From Rhodopila globiformis (GTDB lineage Bacteria; Pseudomonadota; Alphaproteobacteria; Acetobacterales; Acetobacteraceae): DNA of 48,143 nt. Below, piece by piece: positions 26,929-35,979 of the stretch; within the stretch, counting starts at the first letter, position 1; every line of letters starts with the position of its first letter. The DNA is taken from NCBI RefSeq assembly GCF_002937115.1, contig NZ_NHRY01000226.1:1-48143 (forward strand), given 5' to 3'. The position numbers and the translations under genes were made by a program. A model generated the notes under the pieces. The model was given only the letters and a program-made list of their open reading frames with translations. It was not told the DNA's origin and made no database searches.

Positions 26929-28609
26929 TTACGCGGCTTTTTCCGCGCCGGTGCCGCCGCCGGCCTGGTCACCCGCGATGGCGGACCAGCACGGGACCCA
27001 TCGCCTGTCGGTCCCCGGGCCGGCCGCCGTCCGGCGCGTCAGCATGCCGGCGATCTCCGACGCCGGCCGCGGCGGGCTGATGAAGTATCCCTGCGCCTCG
27101 GTGCAGCCTTCCGCATCGGCCAGCCAGCGGCCTCGGCGCAGGCGGTGCGCAGCACCCACGCGCCGATAGCGACGATCAGGCCGCTCTGCGCGGCGACGGG
27201 GATGAAGCCGGCCGGCGGCACCAGCGTGCCGTCCGGCTGCCGCCAGCGCAACAAAGCCTCGAACCCGGTGATGCGGTTGCCCGCCAGGTTGAGCAGCGGC
27301 TGGTAGTGCAGCGTGAACCCCCCCGTCCTGCAGCGCGGCGGCCAGAGCGGTTTCCAGCGCCCGGCGGTGGCGCAGGTGTTCGTCCATGCCGGGGGTGAAC
27401 ACCCGCCAGGTTCCGCGCTCCGCCTTGGCGTCATACAGAGCGATGTCGGCCTGCTTGAGCAGATCCTCGGGACTCTGGTCCGCCTCCAGCAGCGCGATGC
27501 CGACGCTGACGCCGATGACGAGGCCGTGCCCGGCCACGTCGTAGGGGGCGCTGACCTGCTCGATGATCCGCGCCGCCAGCGCCGAGGCCCGGGCCTGGCC
27601 GCCGCCGGCATCAGCACGGCGAACTCGTCGCCGCCGAGCCGCGCGACCAGGTCGTCCGCGCGCATGCAGCCGCGCAGCCGATCGGCGACCTGGCGCAGCA
27701 GGTCGTCGCCGGCGGCGTGGCCCAGCGTGTCGTTCACCGCCTTGAAGCGGTCGAGGTCGAGGCACAGGACGGCAACCGGCGCGCTGGCGTCGTGGGCGAA
27801 ACGACGGCGGCGATGACCTGGTTGAAGCTGCCGCCGTTGGCCAGGCCGGTCAGGGTGTCGTGGCGCGCCAGGTGGGCGATGCGCCGCTCGTTCAGGCGCT
27901 TCTCGGTGACGTCCTCGAAGGTGACCACGCAGCCGCCGCCCGGCGTCGGCTGGAGCGAGATCTGGCAAATGATGCCGGACCGGACCTCGAGTTCCTGCTG
28001 CAGCGGCGTCCGGCTGGTGATCAACCCGTACAGCTTGCGGTATGCCTGTGCCTCGGTCTCACCCGGGTGGATGCCGTGGGCGCAGTGGATCTTGACGACC
28101 TCGCACAGGTCCATCCCCGGTTCAACGCACCCGTGCGGCAGGTCGTGGACCGCGAAGTAGCGGCGGTTGACGAACTGCACCTGGTGGTCGGCACCCCAGA
28201 CGATCATCCCCTGCATCATGCCGTGCAGCGCCGTGCCGAAGACGGCATTCGCCCGGTGCAGCGCCGTCTCGCTGGCTTGGCGGGCGACGAGGTTGTCGCG
28301 GAACACTGCCAGCGCGCGGGCCATGTTGCCCAGCTGGTCGGGGGGCGTGGTGCCCGGAATCCGGACCGCGGCGTTGCAGTCGTGGACGTGGCGCATGGCG
28401 GCCGCGAGTGCCGCGATCGGATCGGCCCGGTCGCGCCAGGTCTGCGCCAGGGTTCTCAGGCCGAACAGCAACGAGGCAACGCCGGCCAGGACGAGCCCGG
28501 CCAGCGCACACGTCCGTATCAACAGGGTCCGGCGGAGACAGCACAGCCGGGCGACGACATCCATGGCGGCATCCAGGACCGGGCGTGCAGCACAGCAGCG
28601 CCACCGCAA
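26929..28609 (-). pseudogene. Decayed PAS-GGDEF-EAL cyclic-di-GMP signalling gene
   Basis: Read on the minus strand: a membrane segment (TCALAGLVLAGVASLLFGL), a HAMP-like stretch, a PAS domain (HGMMQGMIVWGADHQVQFVN) and the start of a GGDEF domain. The frame changes near 27800. [20 protein letters not shown] and [14 protein letters not shown], with an intact GGDEF motif and I-site RxxD, follow in the next frame. Further shifts lie near 27600 and at the C7 run at 27318-27324. The EAL start ([20 protein letters not shown]) is present, but the domain jumps near 27110 from the first third to the final EAQGYFIS stretch. The internal loss and repeated shifts mean no working phosphodiesterase; some shifts could be sequencing errors. 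Confidence 0.82.
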
Positions 28610-29486
28610 CTTCGCTCAGGACGTCCTCGCCCCCGCATTCTGCGGGCGACGATGCGGATTCACCGGCCAGGCGCCGGGAGCGGCCGTCCACGCTGTGCAA
28701 CGGCCGGTGTCCTTTCGACGCCGAACCGCCCGCGCGCAGACCGTAGCGGCGCGGCGGCCGAGCCAACAAGGGTAATCTTGTTTCCAAAGATAAATGTCCG
28801 CATGCGACGGCGCTGGAGGCTGGCAGGCCGCAGGGCGTTCCGTGATGGCGCAGTGGGGCGGCGTTTCCCGGCGAGCCGCACCGGGCGGGTCGAAGGCGGC
28901 GGCGGAGCCTGGATCGCCGACCGATTTTCAACACGGAGGACGGCGGAGGACCAGGAAGGGCCACGAAGGGGCGTGAACGAGTCAGACAATGAAGCCGCGC
29001 AAGCCGTGCTTAAGGCTGCGGCATGGACACATCCGCGCAGACCCGGACTGATCGATGCGCTGCACCGCGATCGGCAGCCCGATAACGCCTGGCCAGGCCC
29101 CGACAGGCCGGCAAGGTCCGGTCTCCGTGGCGCTTCGTGATCCTTCATCTTCCCCCGTGGTGAGAATCGCGGACAGATGAACAAGCACGAGCGGTTCCGA
29201 ATAACCCTGGCAAGTGCCACCCGTTGCGGATTCAGCCCCCAGCCGTTGCCAACCACGGCCAGGGCAAACGCCCCAGGGTCTTTCGCGACGTTCATCACCG
29301 TCAGCCGGCACGACGCCGTCACGGTGGCCGCAGGCCGGCTGTCCACGCCTTTGCCATGATCGATACCGCAGGCGTGGATGGTGGGCCTCCGCCCACCACG
29401 ACGAGGGGAAGGCCGGTGCAGGCCCACCATGACGCGGAGGGGCCGGTGCGCCGACCGCGGCCGATCGGCTGTTCGGCCCCGGGTTC
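28610..29486. other. Long gap with no supported gene
   Basis: About 880 bases between the GGDEF/EAL remnant and the L,D-transpeptidase have only mutually conflicting frames in every direction. Contents recognised are a purine-rich stretch around 28940-28975 and the short palindromic repeat at 29371-29403. It may be the eroded remains of lost genes. Confidence 0.5.
29371..29403. repeat. Short palindromic repeat (GTGGATGGTGGGC family)
   Basis: GGCGTGGATGGTGGGCCTCC runs into GCCCACCACGACG, nearly identical to 21435-21467. A further half unit CAGGCCCACCATGACG follows at about 29417. Confidence 0.75.
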
Positions 29487-30404
29487 TTACCGCGACGCCT
29501 GCAACGGCGACGCGGCACGGGCCTGCCTCGATACCGGCAGCACGGCCGGGTCGCGTCCTCCGGCCGATGAATCGACGACAACCAGAAGCGTCCCGGCGAT
29601 GGGGGTGGGCATGCGGTCAGGCGCGAGCAAGGCGGCGAACCGGGGATCCATCTTCGCCGCGGCCTCCAGATCGGCATCGATGACGCCGTAGCGGTCGAGG
29701 AAGCGGTTCATCGCCGCCGGGATGCGGATGCATCCCTCGCTGTCCGGCCGGCCGATGCGCTGCTCCAGCAGGTCCGGGTCGGTGGCGTGCATTTCCATGC
29801 GGATGTCGATCCGGGCGCCCGGCGCGCGCCAGTCGTCGGTCTGCTGCCAGCCGAAATCCCACACCCGCATACCCTTCACGCCCAGGCCACGCACGCCGTT
29901 CTCGTTCTTGGTGCCCTCGGCGCGGTAGCCGAGGATGTCGGCGGTGTTGCGGAAGACGCCGACGGGGGTGACGAAGTGCTCCTTGCGGCCGGGCTTGCCG
30001 GTCGAGACATGGGTGGCGCCGACGACCTCCCACGGTTTGCCGGGGATCGCGCCGACGACGAGCAGGGCCTGGACCGCCGGGTTCCGGTCCACCACCAGCA
30101 GGGCCTGCGGCCGATCCAGCCCGGCGTCGGGCACCTGCTGGAGCAGGTCCCATGCCAGGTCCAGAATGCGCTGCCGGTGCCCTGCGGACAGCGTCAGCTG
30201 GTGGGGCACCTCCCGCCGCATCAGGGCATGCAGCACCGCGAGGCTGGTCTGGGCGTCGCCGGCACCCGGCGGCGCGGCAGGTTGAGCCATGGCCTGCGTC
30301 TCCGCCGGGCCGAGCAGCGACGTCGCCGCCCGGGATGGAGTATGCGCGATAATTGCGGTAGCCAGCACGACGGAGGCTGCCAATGAGTGCCTCATGGTTC
30401 GCAT
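29487..30404 (-). CDS. L,D-transpeptidase (YkuD family), exported
   Basis: The 305-residue protein has an N-terminal signal peptide (SLAASVVLATAIIAHTPSRA) and a YkuD-type domain. The family pattern is seen as a His in RMEMHATDPDLL and the catalytic Cys in RPDSEGCIRIPAAMNRFLDR (S-x-G-C-I-R). KPGRKEHFVTPVGVFRNTAD matches the family's strand preceding the active site. It should act on peptidoglycan stem peptides in the periplasm or anchor proteins to it. The AT-rich region at about 30455-30515 likely carries its promoter. Confidence 0.9.
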   Translation of the reverse strand: MRTMRHSLAASVVLATAIIAHTPSRAATSLLGPAETQAMAQPAAPPGAGDAQTSLAVLHALMRREVPHQLTLSAGHRQRILDLAWDLLQQVPDAGLDRPQALLVVDRNPAVQALLVVGAIPGKPWEVVGATHVSTGKPGRKEHFVTPVGVFRNTADILGYRAEGTKNENGVRGLGVKGMRVWDFGWQQTDDWRAPGARIDIRMEMHATDPDLLEQRIGRPDSEGCIRIPAAMNRFLDRYGVIDADLEAAAKMDPRFAALLAPDRMPTPIAGTLLVVVDSSAGGRDPAVLPVSRQARAASPLQASR

Positions 30405-30725
30405 TCCAACGCCTTACATCATAGCGCTGGCTGGGAAAGCACATCGCAAACCGCGGGTTCAAGCTTATTCTGATATTGTGATGATACCGTATCTATTTGG
30501 AATGAAACACAAGTCAGACGTGCCCGTTTCGCCCGGCCGGCCACGACGGCAACAACCGCACCAACCCGCGCGACGTCCCCCTGATCCTCCGCGGCCCTCA
30601 ACGGTGCTCCGTTCGTCTCTGTGCGAACAAAAATACCCCATCAACCACGCTGTCCCCGCCGGCGAGACACCATCCCGGGCCGCCGCCGCTCCCAACCGCC
30701 AGGCCCAACCCACTCAAACCCCCTC
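30405..30725. promoter_or_regulatory. Upstream region of the L,D-transpeptidase gene
   Basis: A 321-base gap with an AT-rich core (about 30455-30515, for example TTATTCTGATATTGTGATG) consistent with a minus-strand promoter. The rest is GC-rich and featureless. No precise promoter elements are claimed. Confidence 0.4.
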
Positions 30726-31061
30726 TCAGACGATATTAGCCTCGAACGGCGGCAGCAGGTCCGGCGCCTCGAACTCCAGCACCCACAGGTCGGCGTCGTA
30801 TTTCAGCTGCCGCGCGACGTAGGCGTCGGCCGCCTCCTGGTCCACCGGCGCCGAACCGGTGGCGCGCATCCAGGCCAGTTCGCCGTCGGCGGTGCGGACC
30901 TGGGAGAGCACCGACAGGCCCTCCCGCCCGCGCAGCACCACCAGCACGCCGCCGGCGTCGGGGTCGCCCTTGCGCAGCACGGCGCCGAACCGGCCGTCGG
31001 CGTTACCCAGGCGGAGCGCCGAGGCGACCCAAAGGCCGGCCTTGATGCGGGGCTGGGTCAC
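30726..31061 (-). CDS. DUF1491-family protein
   Basis: The 111-residue protein matches the DUF1491 pattern common in Alphaproteobacteria: RIKAGLWVASALRLGNADG at the N-terminus, DAGGVLVVL in the centre, and DADLWVLEFE near the end. Function is not established. Its ATG overlaps the stop of the acyl-CoA dehydrogenase gene by four bases, so it is translationally coupled as the last gene of the acyl-CoA operon. Confidence 0.8.
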   Translation of the reverse strand: MTQPRIKAGLWVASALRLGNADGRFGAVLRKGDPDAGGVLVVLRGREGLSVLSQVRTADGELAWMRATGSAPVDQEAADAYVARQLKYDADLWVLEFEAPDLLPPFEANIV

Positions 31062-32212
31062 TTGCCGATGATGCGGCGGGCGATCGCCATGCGGTGCACT
31101 TCGGACGGGCCTTCATAGACGCGCATGGTGCGCACCTTCTGCGCGAACAGTTGCAGCGGCAGTTCCTTCGCGACGCCCATGGCGCCGAAGGCCTGCATCG
31201 CGTGGTCGACGATTTCGGTTGCCATTTCCGTTCCGTACAGCTTCACCATCGAGGCTTCGGTGCGCACGTCCTTGCCCGCATCGGCCTTGGTGGCGGCGTC
31301 ATACACCATCAGGCGGCAGGCGTGGATCTTCATCGCCGCGTCCGCCACCCACCACTGGATCGCCTGCCGATCGGCCAGGCGCTGGCCGAAGGTGACGCGC
31401 TGCTTGACGTGCTCGATCATCATGTCGAGCGCGCGGCGGGAGATGCCGATGCACCACGCGCCGATTTGCAGGCGGCGGACGGTGAGGCGGAGCTGCATCG
31501 GCGCGAAGCCCTTGCCTTCCGTGCCCAGAAGCTGGCTGGCGGGGATGCGGCAGTCCTCGAAGACAAGCTCGTAGGTGCGCTGGCCGCCGAGCATGGGGAT
31601 CTCGCGCTCGATGATGAAGCCCTTGGTACCGCGCTCGACGATGAAGGCGGTGATGCCCTCGTGCCTCTTGCCCTCGCCAGTGCGGGCCATGAGGATCATG
31701 AAATCGGCGGCGGGCACGCGGCTCACCCAGATTTTCCGCCCGTTGATCACCCAGTCGTCGCCGTCCTTCACGGCGCGGGTGGCCATGCCGGCCGGGTCGC
31801 CGCCGGCGCCGGGCTCGGAGATGGCGATGGCGGAGTGGGCCTCGCCGCTTGCGTAGGGTTCGAGGTATTTCTTCTTCTGCTCGTCGTTGGCGACGGCGAT
31901 CAGCATGTGCAGGTTGGGGCTGTCGGGCGGGAAGGTGAAGGGGACGCAGGTGCGGCCTTGCTCTTCATACACGCCCATCAGCGCGGCGTAGGGCAGGTTG
32001 GCGCCGCCGTATTCCTCCGGCACGTCGAGGCCCCACAGGCCGAGGTCCTTGCACCTGGCGAGGAGTTTCGCTTCGTCCTCGGGCGGGAGCGAGGATTTCT
32101 GACCGGACATTTCGCGTTCGAGGGTGGCTTTCTCCAGCGGCATGACGTCGCGGTCGATGAATTTCGCCACCAGATCCTGCAGCATCCGGTGTTCTTCGGG
32201 GAGTTCGAACAT
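31058..32212 (-). CDS. Acyl-CoA dehydrogenase
   Basis: The 384-residue FAD enzyme introduces a 2,3 double bond into an acyl-CoA. It has the N-terminal helical domain, IAISEPGAGGDPAGMATRAV and WVINGRKIWVSRV in the middle beta domain, and RVTFGQRLADRQAIQWWVAD in the C-terminal domain. The catalytic Glu is in MRVYEGPSEVHRMAIARRI. It is part of a minus-strand set with the crotonase and CoA-transferase upstream, although a repeat-rich gap of about 370 bases with a nested insertion now separates them. The acyl chain is unknown. Confidence 0.93.
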   Translation of the reverse strand: MFELPEEHRMLQDLVAKFIDRDVMPLEKATLEREMSGQKSSLPPEDEAKLLARCKDLGLWGLDVPEEYGGANLPYAALMGVYEEQGRTCVPFTFPPDSPNLHMLIAVANDEQKKKYLEPYASGEAHSAIAISEPGAGGDPAGMATRAVKDGDDWVINGRKIWVSRVPAADFMILMARTGEGKRHEGITAFIVERGTKGFIIEREIPMLGGQRTYELVFEDCRIPASQLLGTEGKGFAPMQLRLTVRRLQIGAWCIGISRRALDMMIEHVKQRVTFGQRLADRQAIQWWVADAAMKIHACRLMVYDAATKADAGKDVRTEASMVKLYGTEMATEIVDHAMQAFGAMGVAKELPLQLFAQKVRTMRVYEGPSEVHRMAIARRIIGK

Positions 32213-32317
32213 CGCGTTTCCTTTCCTGGCGCTAGGGCCGTTCCCTCTCCGTCATGGCCGGGCGTGTCCCGGCCATCTGCGCTTCGACAGCGGGGGGTGG
32301 ATGGCCGGGACACGCCC

Positions 32318-32528
32318 TACGGGATGCACACATCTCGGAAACGGTCCGCCGCGGCGTTTCCCTTTCGTCATGGCCCGGCTCGTCCGGGCCACCTATTCCA
32401 GCACGTGTGCCGCGACAGGTGGCCCGGACAAGCCGGGCCATGACGATGGGGGAACGCTCTTGGCGCCCAGGCAAGCACTTGATTTTACGGTCATTTCCGA
32501 CTCGTTTCCAGGATGTGTGCATTGCGTA
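32318..32528. mobile_element. MITE-like element, copy 2, carrying its own REP unit
   Basis: This 211-base segment is flanked by an 11-base direct repeat GGGACACGCCC, the complement of the motif flanking the copy at 5758-5920. The left end reads TACGGGATGCACACATCTCG and the right end, on the minus strand, TACGCAATGCACACATCCTG; both continue GAAACG. These ends align with the 5.8 kb element. Its interior holds another REP palindrome at 32366-32445, probably acquired later. It separates the crotonase gene from the acyl-CoA dehydrogenase gene. Confidence 0.75.
32366..32445. repeat. REP-like palindrome (CCCGGACAAGCC variant) nested in the MITE
   Basis: CGTCATGGCCCGGCTCGTCC opens a 29-base arm that pairs almost perfectly with the arm ending GGGCCATGACG at 32445. 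It is the variant family also seen rearranged at 21230-21313. Confidence 0.8.
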
Positions 32529-32586
32529 GGGACACGCCCGGCCATGACGGGGGGACGAGGACCTCGCTCCGCCATGACGCAGGTGG

Positions 32587-33405
32587 CTACCGCCCCACAA
32601 ACCGCGGCTGGCGCTTTTCCATGAACGCCGTCCGGCCTTCCTTGTAGTCGGCGCTGTTGAAGCAGATCTCGCTCATGCGCCGGACCGCGTCCATGTCGCG
32701 CTGGCTCTCGTCCTTCAGCATCTCGTTGATCGTCAGCTTCGACGCCGCGACCGACAGCGGCGCGTTGTCGGCAATGGTGCGGGCGATGTCCAGCACCACG
32801 TCGTCCAGCGCCTCCTCGGTCGTCATCCGGTTGATCAGGCCGATCCGTTCCGCTTCCGCCGCGTCGATCCGTTTCGCGGTGTAGAGGATCATCCGCGCGT
32901 GCGCCGGGCCGACGAGGTCGATCAGCCGCTTCACCGACTCCGGCGCATAGGCGATCGACAGCCGCGCCGCCGGAATGCCGAACTGGCTGCCGGCCGAGGC
33001 GATGCGCAGGTCCGCCGCCATCGCGATCGCCAGCCCGCCGCCCATGCAATACCCGCGTATCCGCGCGATGATGGGCTTTTGGAACGCATGAAACTTGTCG
33101 CGTCCGGCGCTGGTGGCGCGGTCGTATTCCGCCTGCGATTCGGCGCTGTTGCGGTTCTTCTCGAACTGGCTGATGTCGGCGCCGGACACGAACGCCTTGT
33201 CGCCGGCGCCGGTCAGGACCACCACGCTGACGCCGCTGTCCGCGGCGAATTCATCGAGGATCTCGCCCAGGCCAGTCCACATCTCCATCGACATGGCGTT
33301 GCGCTTTTCCGGCTGGTTGAAGGTGATCAGCCCGACGCCGTCATCCCTGGCCGCCAGCATCTTCCCGCCGGCGAAGGCGGTGGTGGCCGCATGATTAGGC
33401 AACAT
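32587..33405 (-). CDS. Enoyl-CoA hydratase/isomerase (crotonase) family protein
   Basis: The 272-residue crotonase-fold protein has VSGADISQFE and IRGYCMGGGLAIAMAADLRI, which form the oxyanion hole, and FGIPAARLSIAYAPESVKRL. At the two positions where enoyl-CoA hydratase has catalytic Glu residues it has Ala (GGGLAIAM) and Ala (IPAARL), so it probably catalyses a different crotonase-type step rather than standard hydration. Its ATG directly follows the stop of the CoA-transferase gene, showing tight coupling. Confidence 0.88.
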   Translation of the reverse strand: MLPNHAATTAFAGGKMLAARDDGVGLITFNQPEKRNAMSMEMWTGLGEILDEFAADSGVSVVVLTGAGDKAFVSGADISQFEKNRNSAESQAEYDRATSAGRDKFHAFQKPIIARIRGYCMGGGLAIAMAADLRIASAGSQFGIPAARLSIAYAPESVKRLIDLVGPAHARMILYTAKRIDAAEAERIGLINRMTTEEALDDVVLDIARTIADNAPLSVAASKLTINEMLKDESQRDMDAVRRMSEICFNSADYKEGRTAFMEKRQPRFVGR

Positions 33406-34623
33406 TCAGATGACTCCCTTCTGCCGCATGTCGTTCAGTTCCGCGTCGCTGTAGCCGACGCTTTTCAGGATTTCGCCGGTGTGCTCCCCGGCATCCGGCG
33501 GGTAGCTGCGGATCGCCTTGGAGAAGCCGGAGATGTTGATGGCCGACGCAACGACCTCGGTGTCGCCGACATGGGGGCTGTGCATTTTCGTTGCCATTCC
33601 GAGATGCCTCACCTGCGGATCCGCAAACACCTGGTCAATCGTGTTGATCGGTCCACACGGAATCCCGTTCGCCTCGAACAGCTCGATCCAGTGGGCGGAT
33701 GGTTTCGTTGCGGTGATTTCGCCGATTGCCGCGTTGATCGCCTTGCGGTCCCTGCTGCGGCCTGCCTGGGTTTTCCAGTCCTCGCGCTGCAGCCAGCCGG
33801 GGCGGCCGATGGCCTCGCAGAAGCGGGTGAACACGCGCGAGGAACTGGCGGCGATGTTGATGTGGCCGTCGCTGGTGGGGAACACGCCGGTGGGAATGCC
33901 GGTCGGATGGTCGTTGCCCGCCTGCCCCGCCACCTCACCCTCCATCAGCCAGCGGCTGGCCTGGAAGTCGAGCATGAACACCTGCGCCTCCAGCAGCGAC
34001 GTGGTGACCCAGCGGCCGACGCCGGTGCGCTCGCGGTCGAACAGCGCCATCATGCAGCCCAGCGCCAACAGGTTGCCGGCGGTCAGGTCATCCACCGGAA
34101 TGCCGACGCGCATCGGGCCGCGCCCCGGCTCGCCGGTGATCGACATCAGCCCGCCCATGCCCTGGGCGATCTGGTCCACGCCGGCGCGCGCGCCGTACGG
34201 GCCGTCCTGGCCGAAGCCGGAGATGCTGCCATAGACGATGCGCGGATTGATCGCCCGGACGTCGTCATAGGATACTTTCAGACGATGCTTCACATTGGCG
34301 CGCATGTTCTCCAGGATCACGTCGGCCTTTTGCGCCAGGCGCATGAAGGCTTCGTGGCCCTCGCGCGTCTTGAGGTTCAGGGTGATGGCGCGCTTGTTGC
34401 GGTGCAGGTTCTGGAAGTCGAAGCCGTGGCGGCGGCCGGCGACGTCCTCGCCCTCGCCCGGCGGCGGCTCGATGCGGATGACGTCGGCGCCCCAGTCGGC
34501 GAAATGCCGCACCGCCGTGGGGCCGGCGCGCGCCAGCGTCAGGTCGAGCACCGTGATGCCGTTCAGCGGCAGGCGGGTCTGGCTGGCGGCGAGCGCTGCC
34601 TGGTCAGCCGGGCTTTCGGGCAT
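33406..34623 (-). CDS. CaiB/BaiF-type CoA-transferase (class III)
   Basis: The 405-residue protein moves CoA between carboxylic acids. It shows LNGITVLDLTLARAGPTAVRHFADWGADVIRIEPP at the N-terminus, NLKTREGHEAFMRLAQKADV, and GLMSITGEPGRGPMRVGIPVDDLTAGNL, which holds the likely catalytic Asp region. It is the first gene of the minus-strand acyl-CoA operon and would activate the substrate later handled by the crotonase and dehydrogenase. The free acid substrate is not determined. Confidence 0.92.
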   Translation of the reverse strand: MPESPADQAALAASQTRLPLNGITVLDLTLARAGPTAVRHFADWGADVIRIEPPPGEGEDVAGRRHGFDFQNLHRNKRAITLNLKTREGHEAFMRLAQKADVILENMRANVKHRLKVSYDDVRAINPRIVYGSISGFGQDGPYGARAGVDQIAQGMGGLMSITGEPGRGPMRVGIPVDDLTAGNLLALGCMMALFDRERTGVGRWVTTSLLEAQVFMLDFQASRWLMEGEVAGQAGNDHPTGIPTGVFPTSDGHINIAASSSRVFTRFCEAIGRPGWLQREDWKTQAGRSRDRKAINAAIGEITATKPSAHWIELFEANGIPCGPINTIDQVFADPQVRHLGMATKMHSPHVGDTEVVASAINISGFSKAIRSYPPDAGEHTGEILKSVGYSDAELNDMRQKGVI

Positions 34624-34727
34624 GCGTGTTTCCTCTCGTGATTCCTCTTGGAGCCGTTCCGGGCGATCATCCGCCCGTCCGGCGGATTGCTCAAGGGCTG
34701 CGGCCGGAACGATGGAGGTGAATGCCG

Positions 34728-35357
34728 ATGGGGACGCGATACAATCTGATCGCCGGCGACAGCGTGGAGCGGCTGGCCGCGCTCAGCGACGGGCTGTTCG
34801 CGGTGGCGATGACGCTGCTGGTGCTGGACCTGAAGCTGCCGGCGCGCGAGGGGATCGCCACTGACGGGGCGCTGCTGGCGGCGCTGAGCGCGCTGGCGCC
34901 GCGGGTGTTGGTTTATCTGATGAGCTTCCTGACGCTGGGGATCTTCTGGGTCGGACAGCAGACCCAACTCAGTCACTTCGCGCGCTGCAACCGGCATGTG
35001 ACGTGGATCCACCTGCTGTTCCTGTTCGCGGTGTCGCTGATGCCGTTCTCGACCTCGCTGATGGCGGAGTTCATAACGCTGCGTGCGGCACTTCTGCTGT
35101 ACTGGCTTGACATCCTGCTGCTGGGCGCGCTGCTCGCTGCAAGTTGGCGTTACGCGATGCGGGCCAGGCTGGTGGAACCGGAGGTTGCAGCGTCCATCAG
35201 CCGATCAGTGGAGCAGCGGATCTATATCGCCCAGGCGCTGTATGCGTTCGGGGCGGCATTGTGCTTCGTCAGCACCTGGTGGAGCATCGGGTTCATCATC
35301 CTGGTGCAGATGATCTACGTCGTTGGGCCGCGGCGGGGGATATTGTCGCGGATCTGA
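34728..35357 (+). CDS. TMEM175-family membrane protein (DUF1211)
   Basis: The 209-residue integral membrane protein has six hydrophobic helices. Its first helix contains LAALSDGLFAVAMTLLVLDL, the FSDGVFAIA-type motif of bacterial TMEM175 channels, with the leading Phe as Leu. Homologues form potassium-permeable tetramers. ATG 34728 lies nine bases after GGAGG (34714-34718), a better spacing than ATG 34722. It is divergent from the acyl-CoA operon and followed by a repeat-containing gap. Confidence 0.87.
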   Translation: MGTRYNLIAGDSVERLAALSDGLFAVAMTLLVLDLKLPAREGIATDGALLAALSALAPRVLVYLMSFLTLGIFWVGQQTQLSHFARCNRHVTWIHLLFLFAVSLMPFSTSLMAEFITLRAALLLYWLDILLLGALLAASWRYAMRARLVEPEVAASISRSVEQRIYIAQALYAFGAALCFVSTWWSIGFIILVQMIYVVGPRRGILSRI

Positions 35358-35979
35358 TCTGAACGCGCCCGCCACACAGGCGGAACGTTCCGGTTGACGC
35401 GGAATGCCGCCGGCCGGCCGCGACCGCAGGTCGCAACCTATCCTGCTCTGCGCACTCTGCGCTCTGCGTTGAAACGCGGTGGCCGGGGCGCCACCGTCGT
35501 TTCGGATCAGGCGGCTTACTGGCAACGCCGTTCTTTGTTGCGACACCGCATTTTCAACGCAGAGCGCGCAGAGCGGAGCGCAGAGTGCGCAGAGCAGGGA
35601 TCCAGGCAACCAGCGGTCGCTTTGGACGGGCATCGACCCGTGGATTCTTCCTGACACGGAGCTGCAACCATATGGTCCAGGCCGCACCCGGTCGCCGGCT
35701 GGTGGAACGTCGAAGTCGTCGAATGCGGGAAATTCACGCCTCCGCAGCATGGCTGCCTGCCGCGTTATTGCTGATACGCCCCGCTTCACGGAACCTCGGC
35801 CCGCTCCAGGTTCGCAGCTATATCGCAACACAATGCATCATCTGTCGTTTTGACGACAGAGCCGGTCCCATGGCGCCGGAGATCATGCCGGGTAAGTATC
35901 AACCACCGTGGCATGATCCGGACAGGCCGCCGGTCGCTCCCCGCGGGATGGCGGCTCTATCGTGAATGCCGCCCCATCC
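35358..35979. other. Repeat-containing gap between the TMEM175-like gene and chrR
   Basis: No gene is supported in these 622 bases. They include the CTCTGCG inverted-repeat element at 35442-35598. The remaining sequence has only weak shadow frames. Confidence 0.5.
35442..35598. repeat. CTCTGCG inverted-repeat element, copy 2
   Basis: CCTGCTCTGCGCACTCTGCG (continuing CTC) at 35442 is complementary to the right arm ending at 35598. The middle matches copy 1 at 25720-25892 (GCGGTGGCCGG, TTTCGG, GGCAACGCCG, CTTTGTTGCG, CACCGCATTTT). Arms in each copy pair perfectly with each other but differ between copies, which implies compensating change. Confidence 0.85.

Larger units (their letters stand above)
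32250..32549. repeat. REP-like palindrome split by a nested insertion
   Basis: The palindrome begins at 32250 with CGTCATGGCCGGGCGTGTCC and proceeds to GGGACACGCCC at 32307-32317. It resumes at 32529 with a second GGGACACGCCC and closes GGCCATGACG by 32549. The insertion between them is the 211-base element at 32318-32528. Confidence 0.8.
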
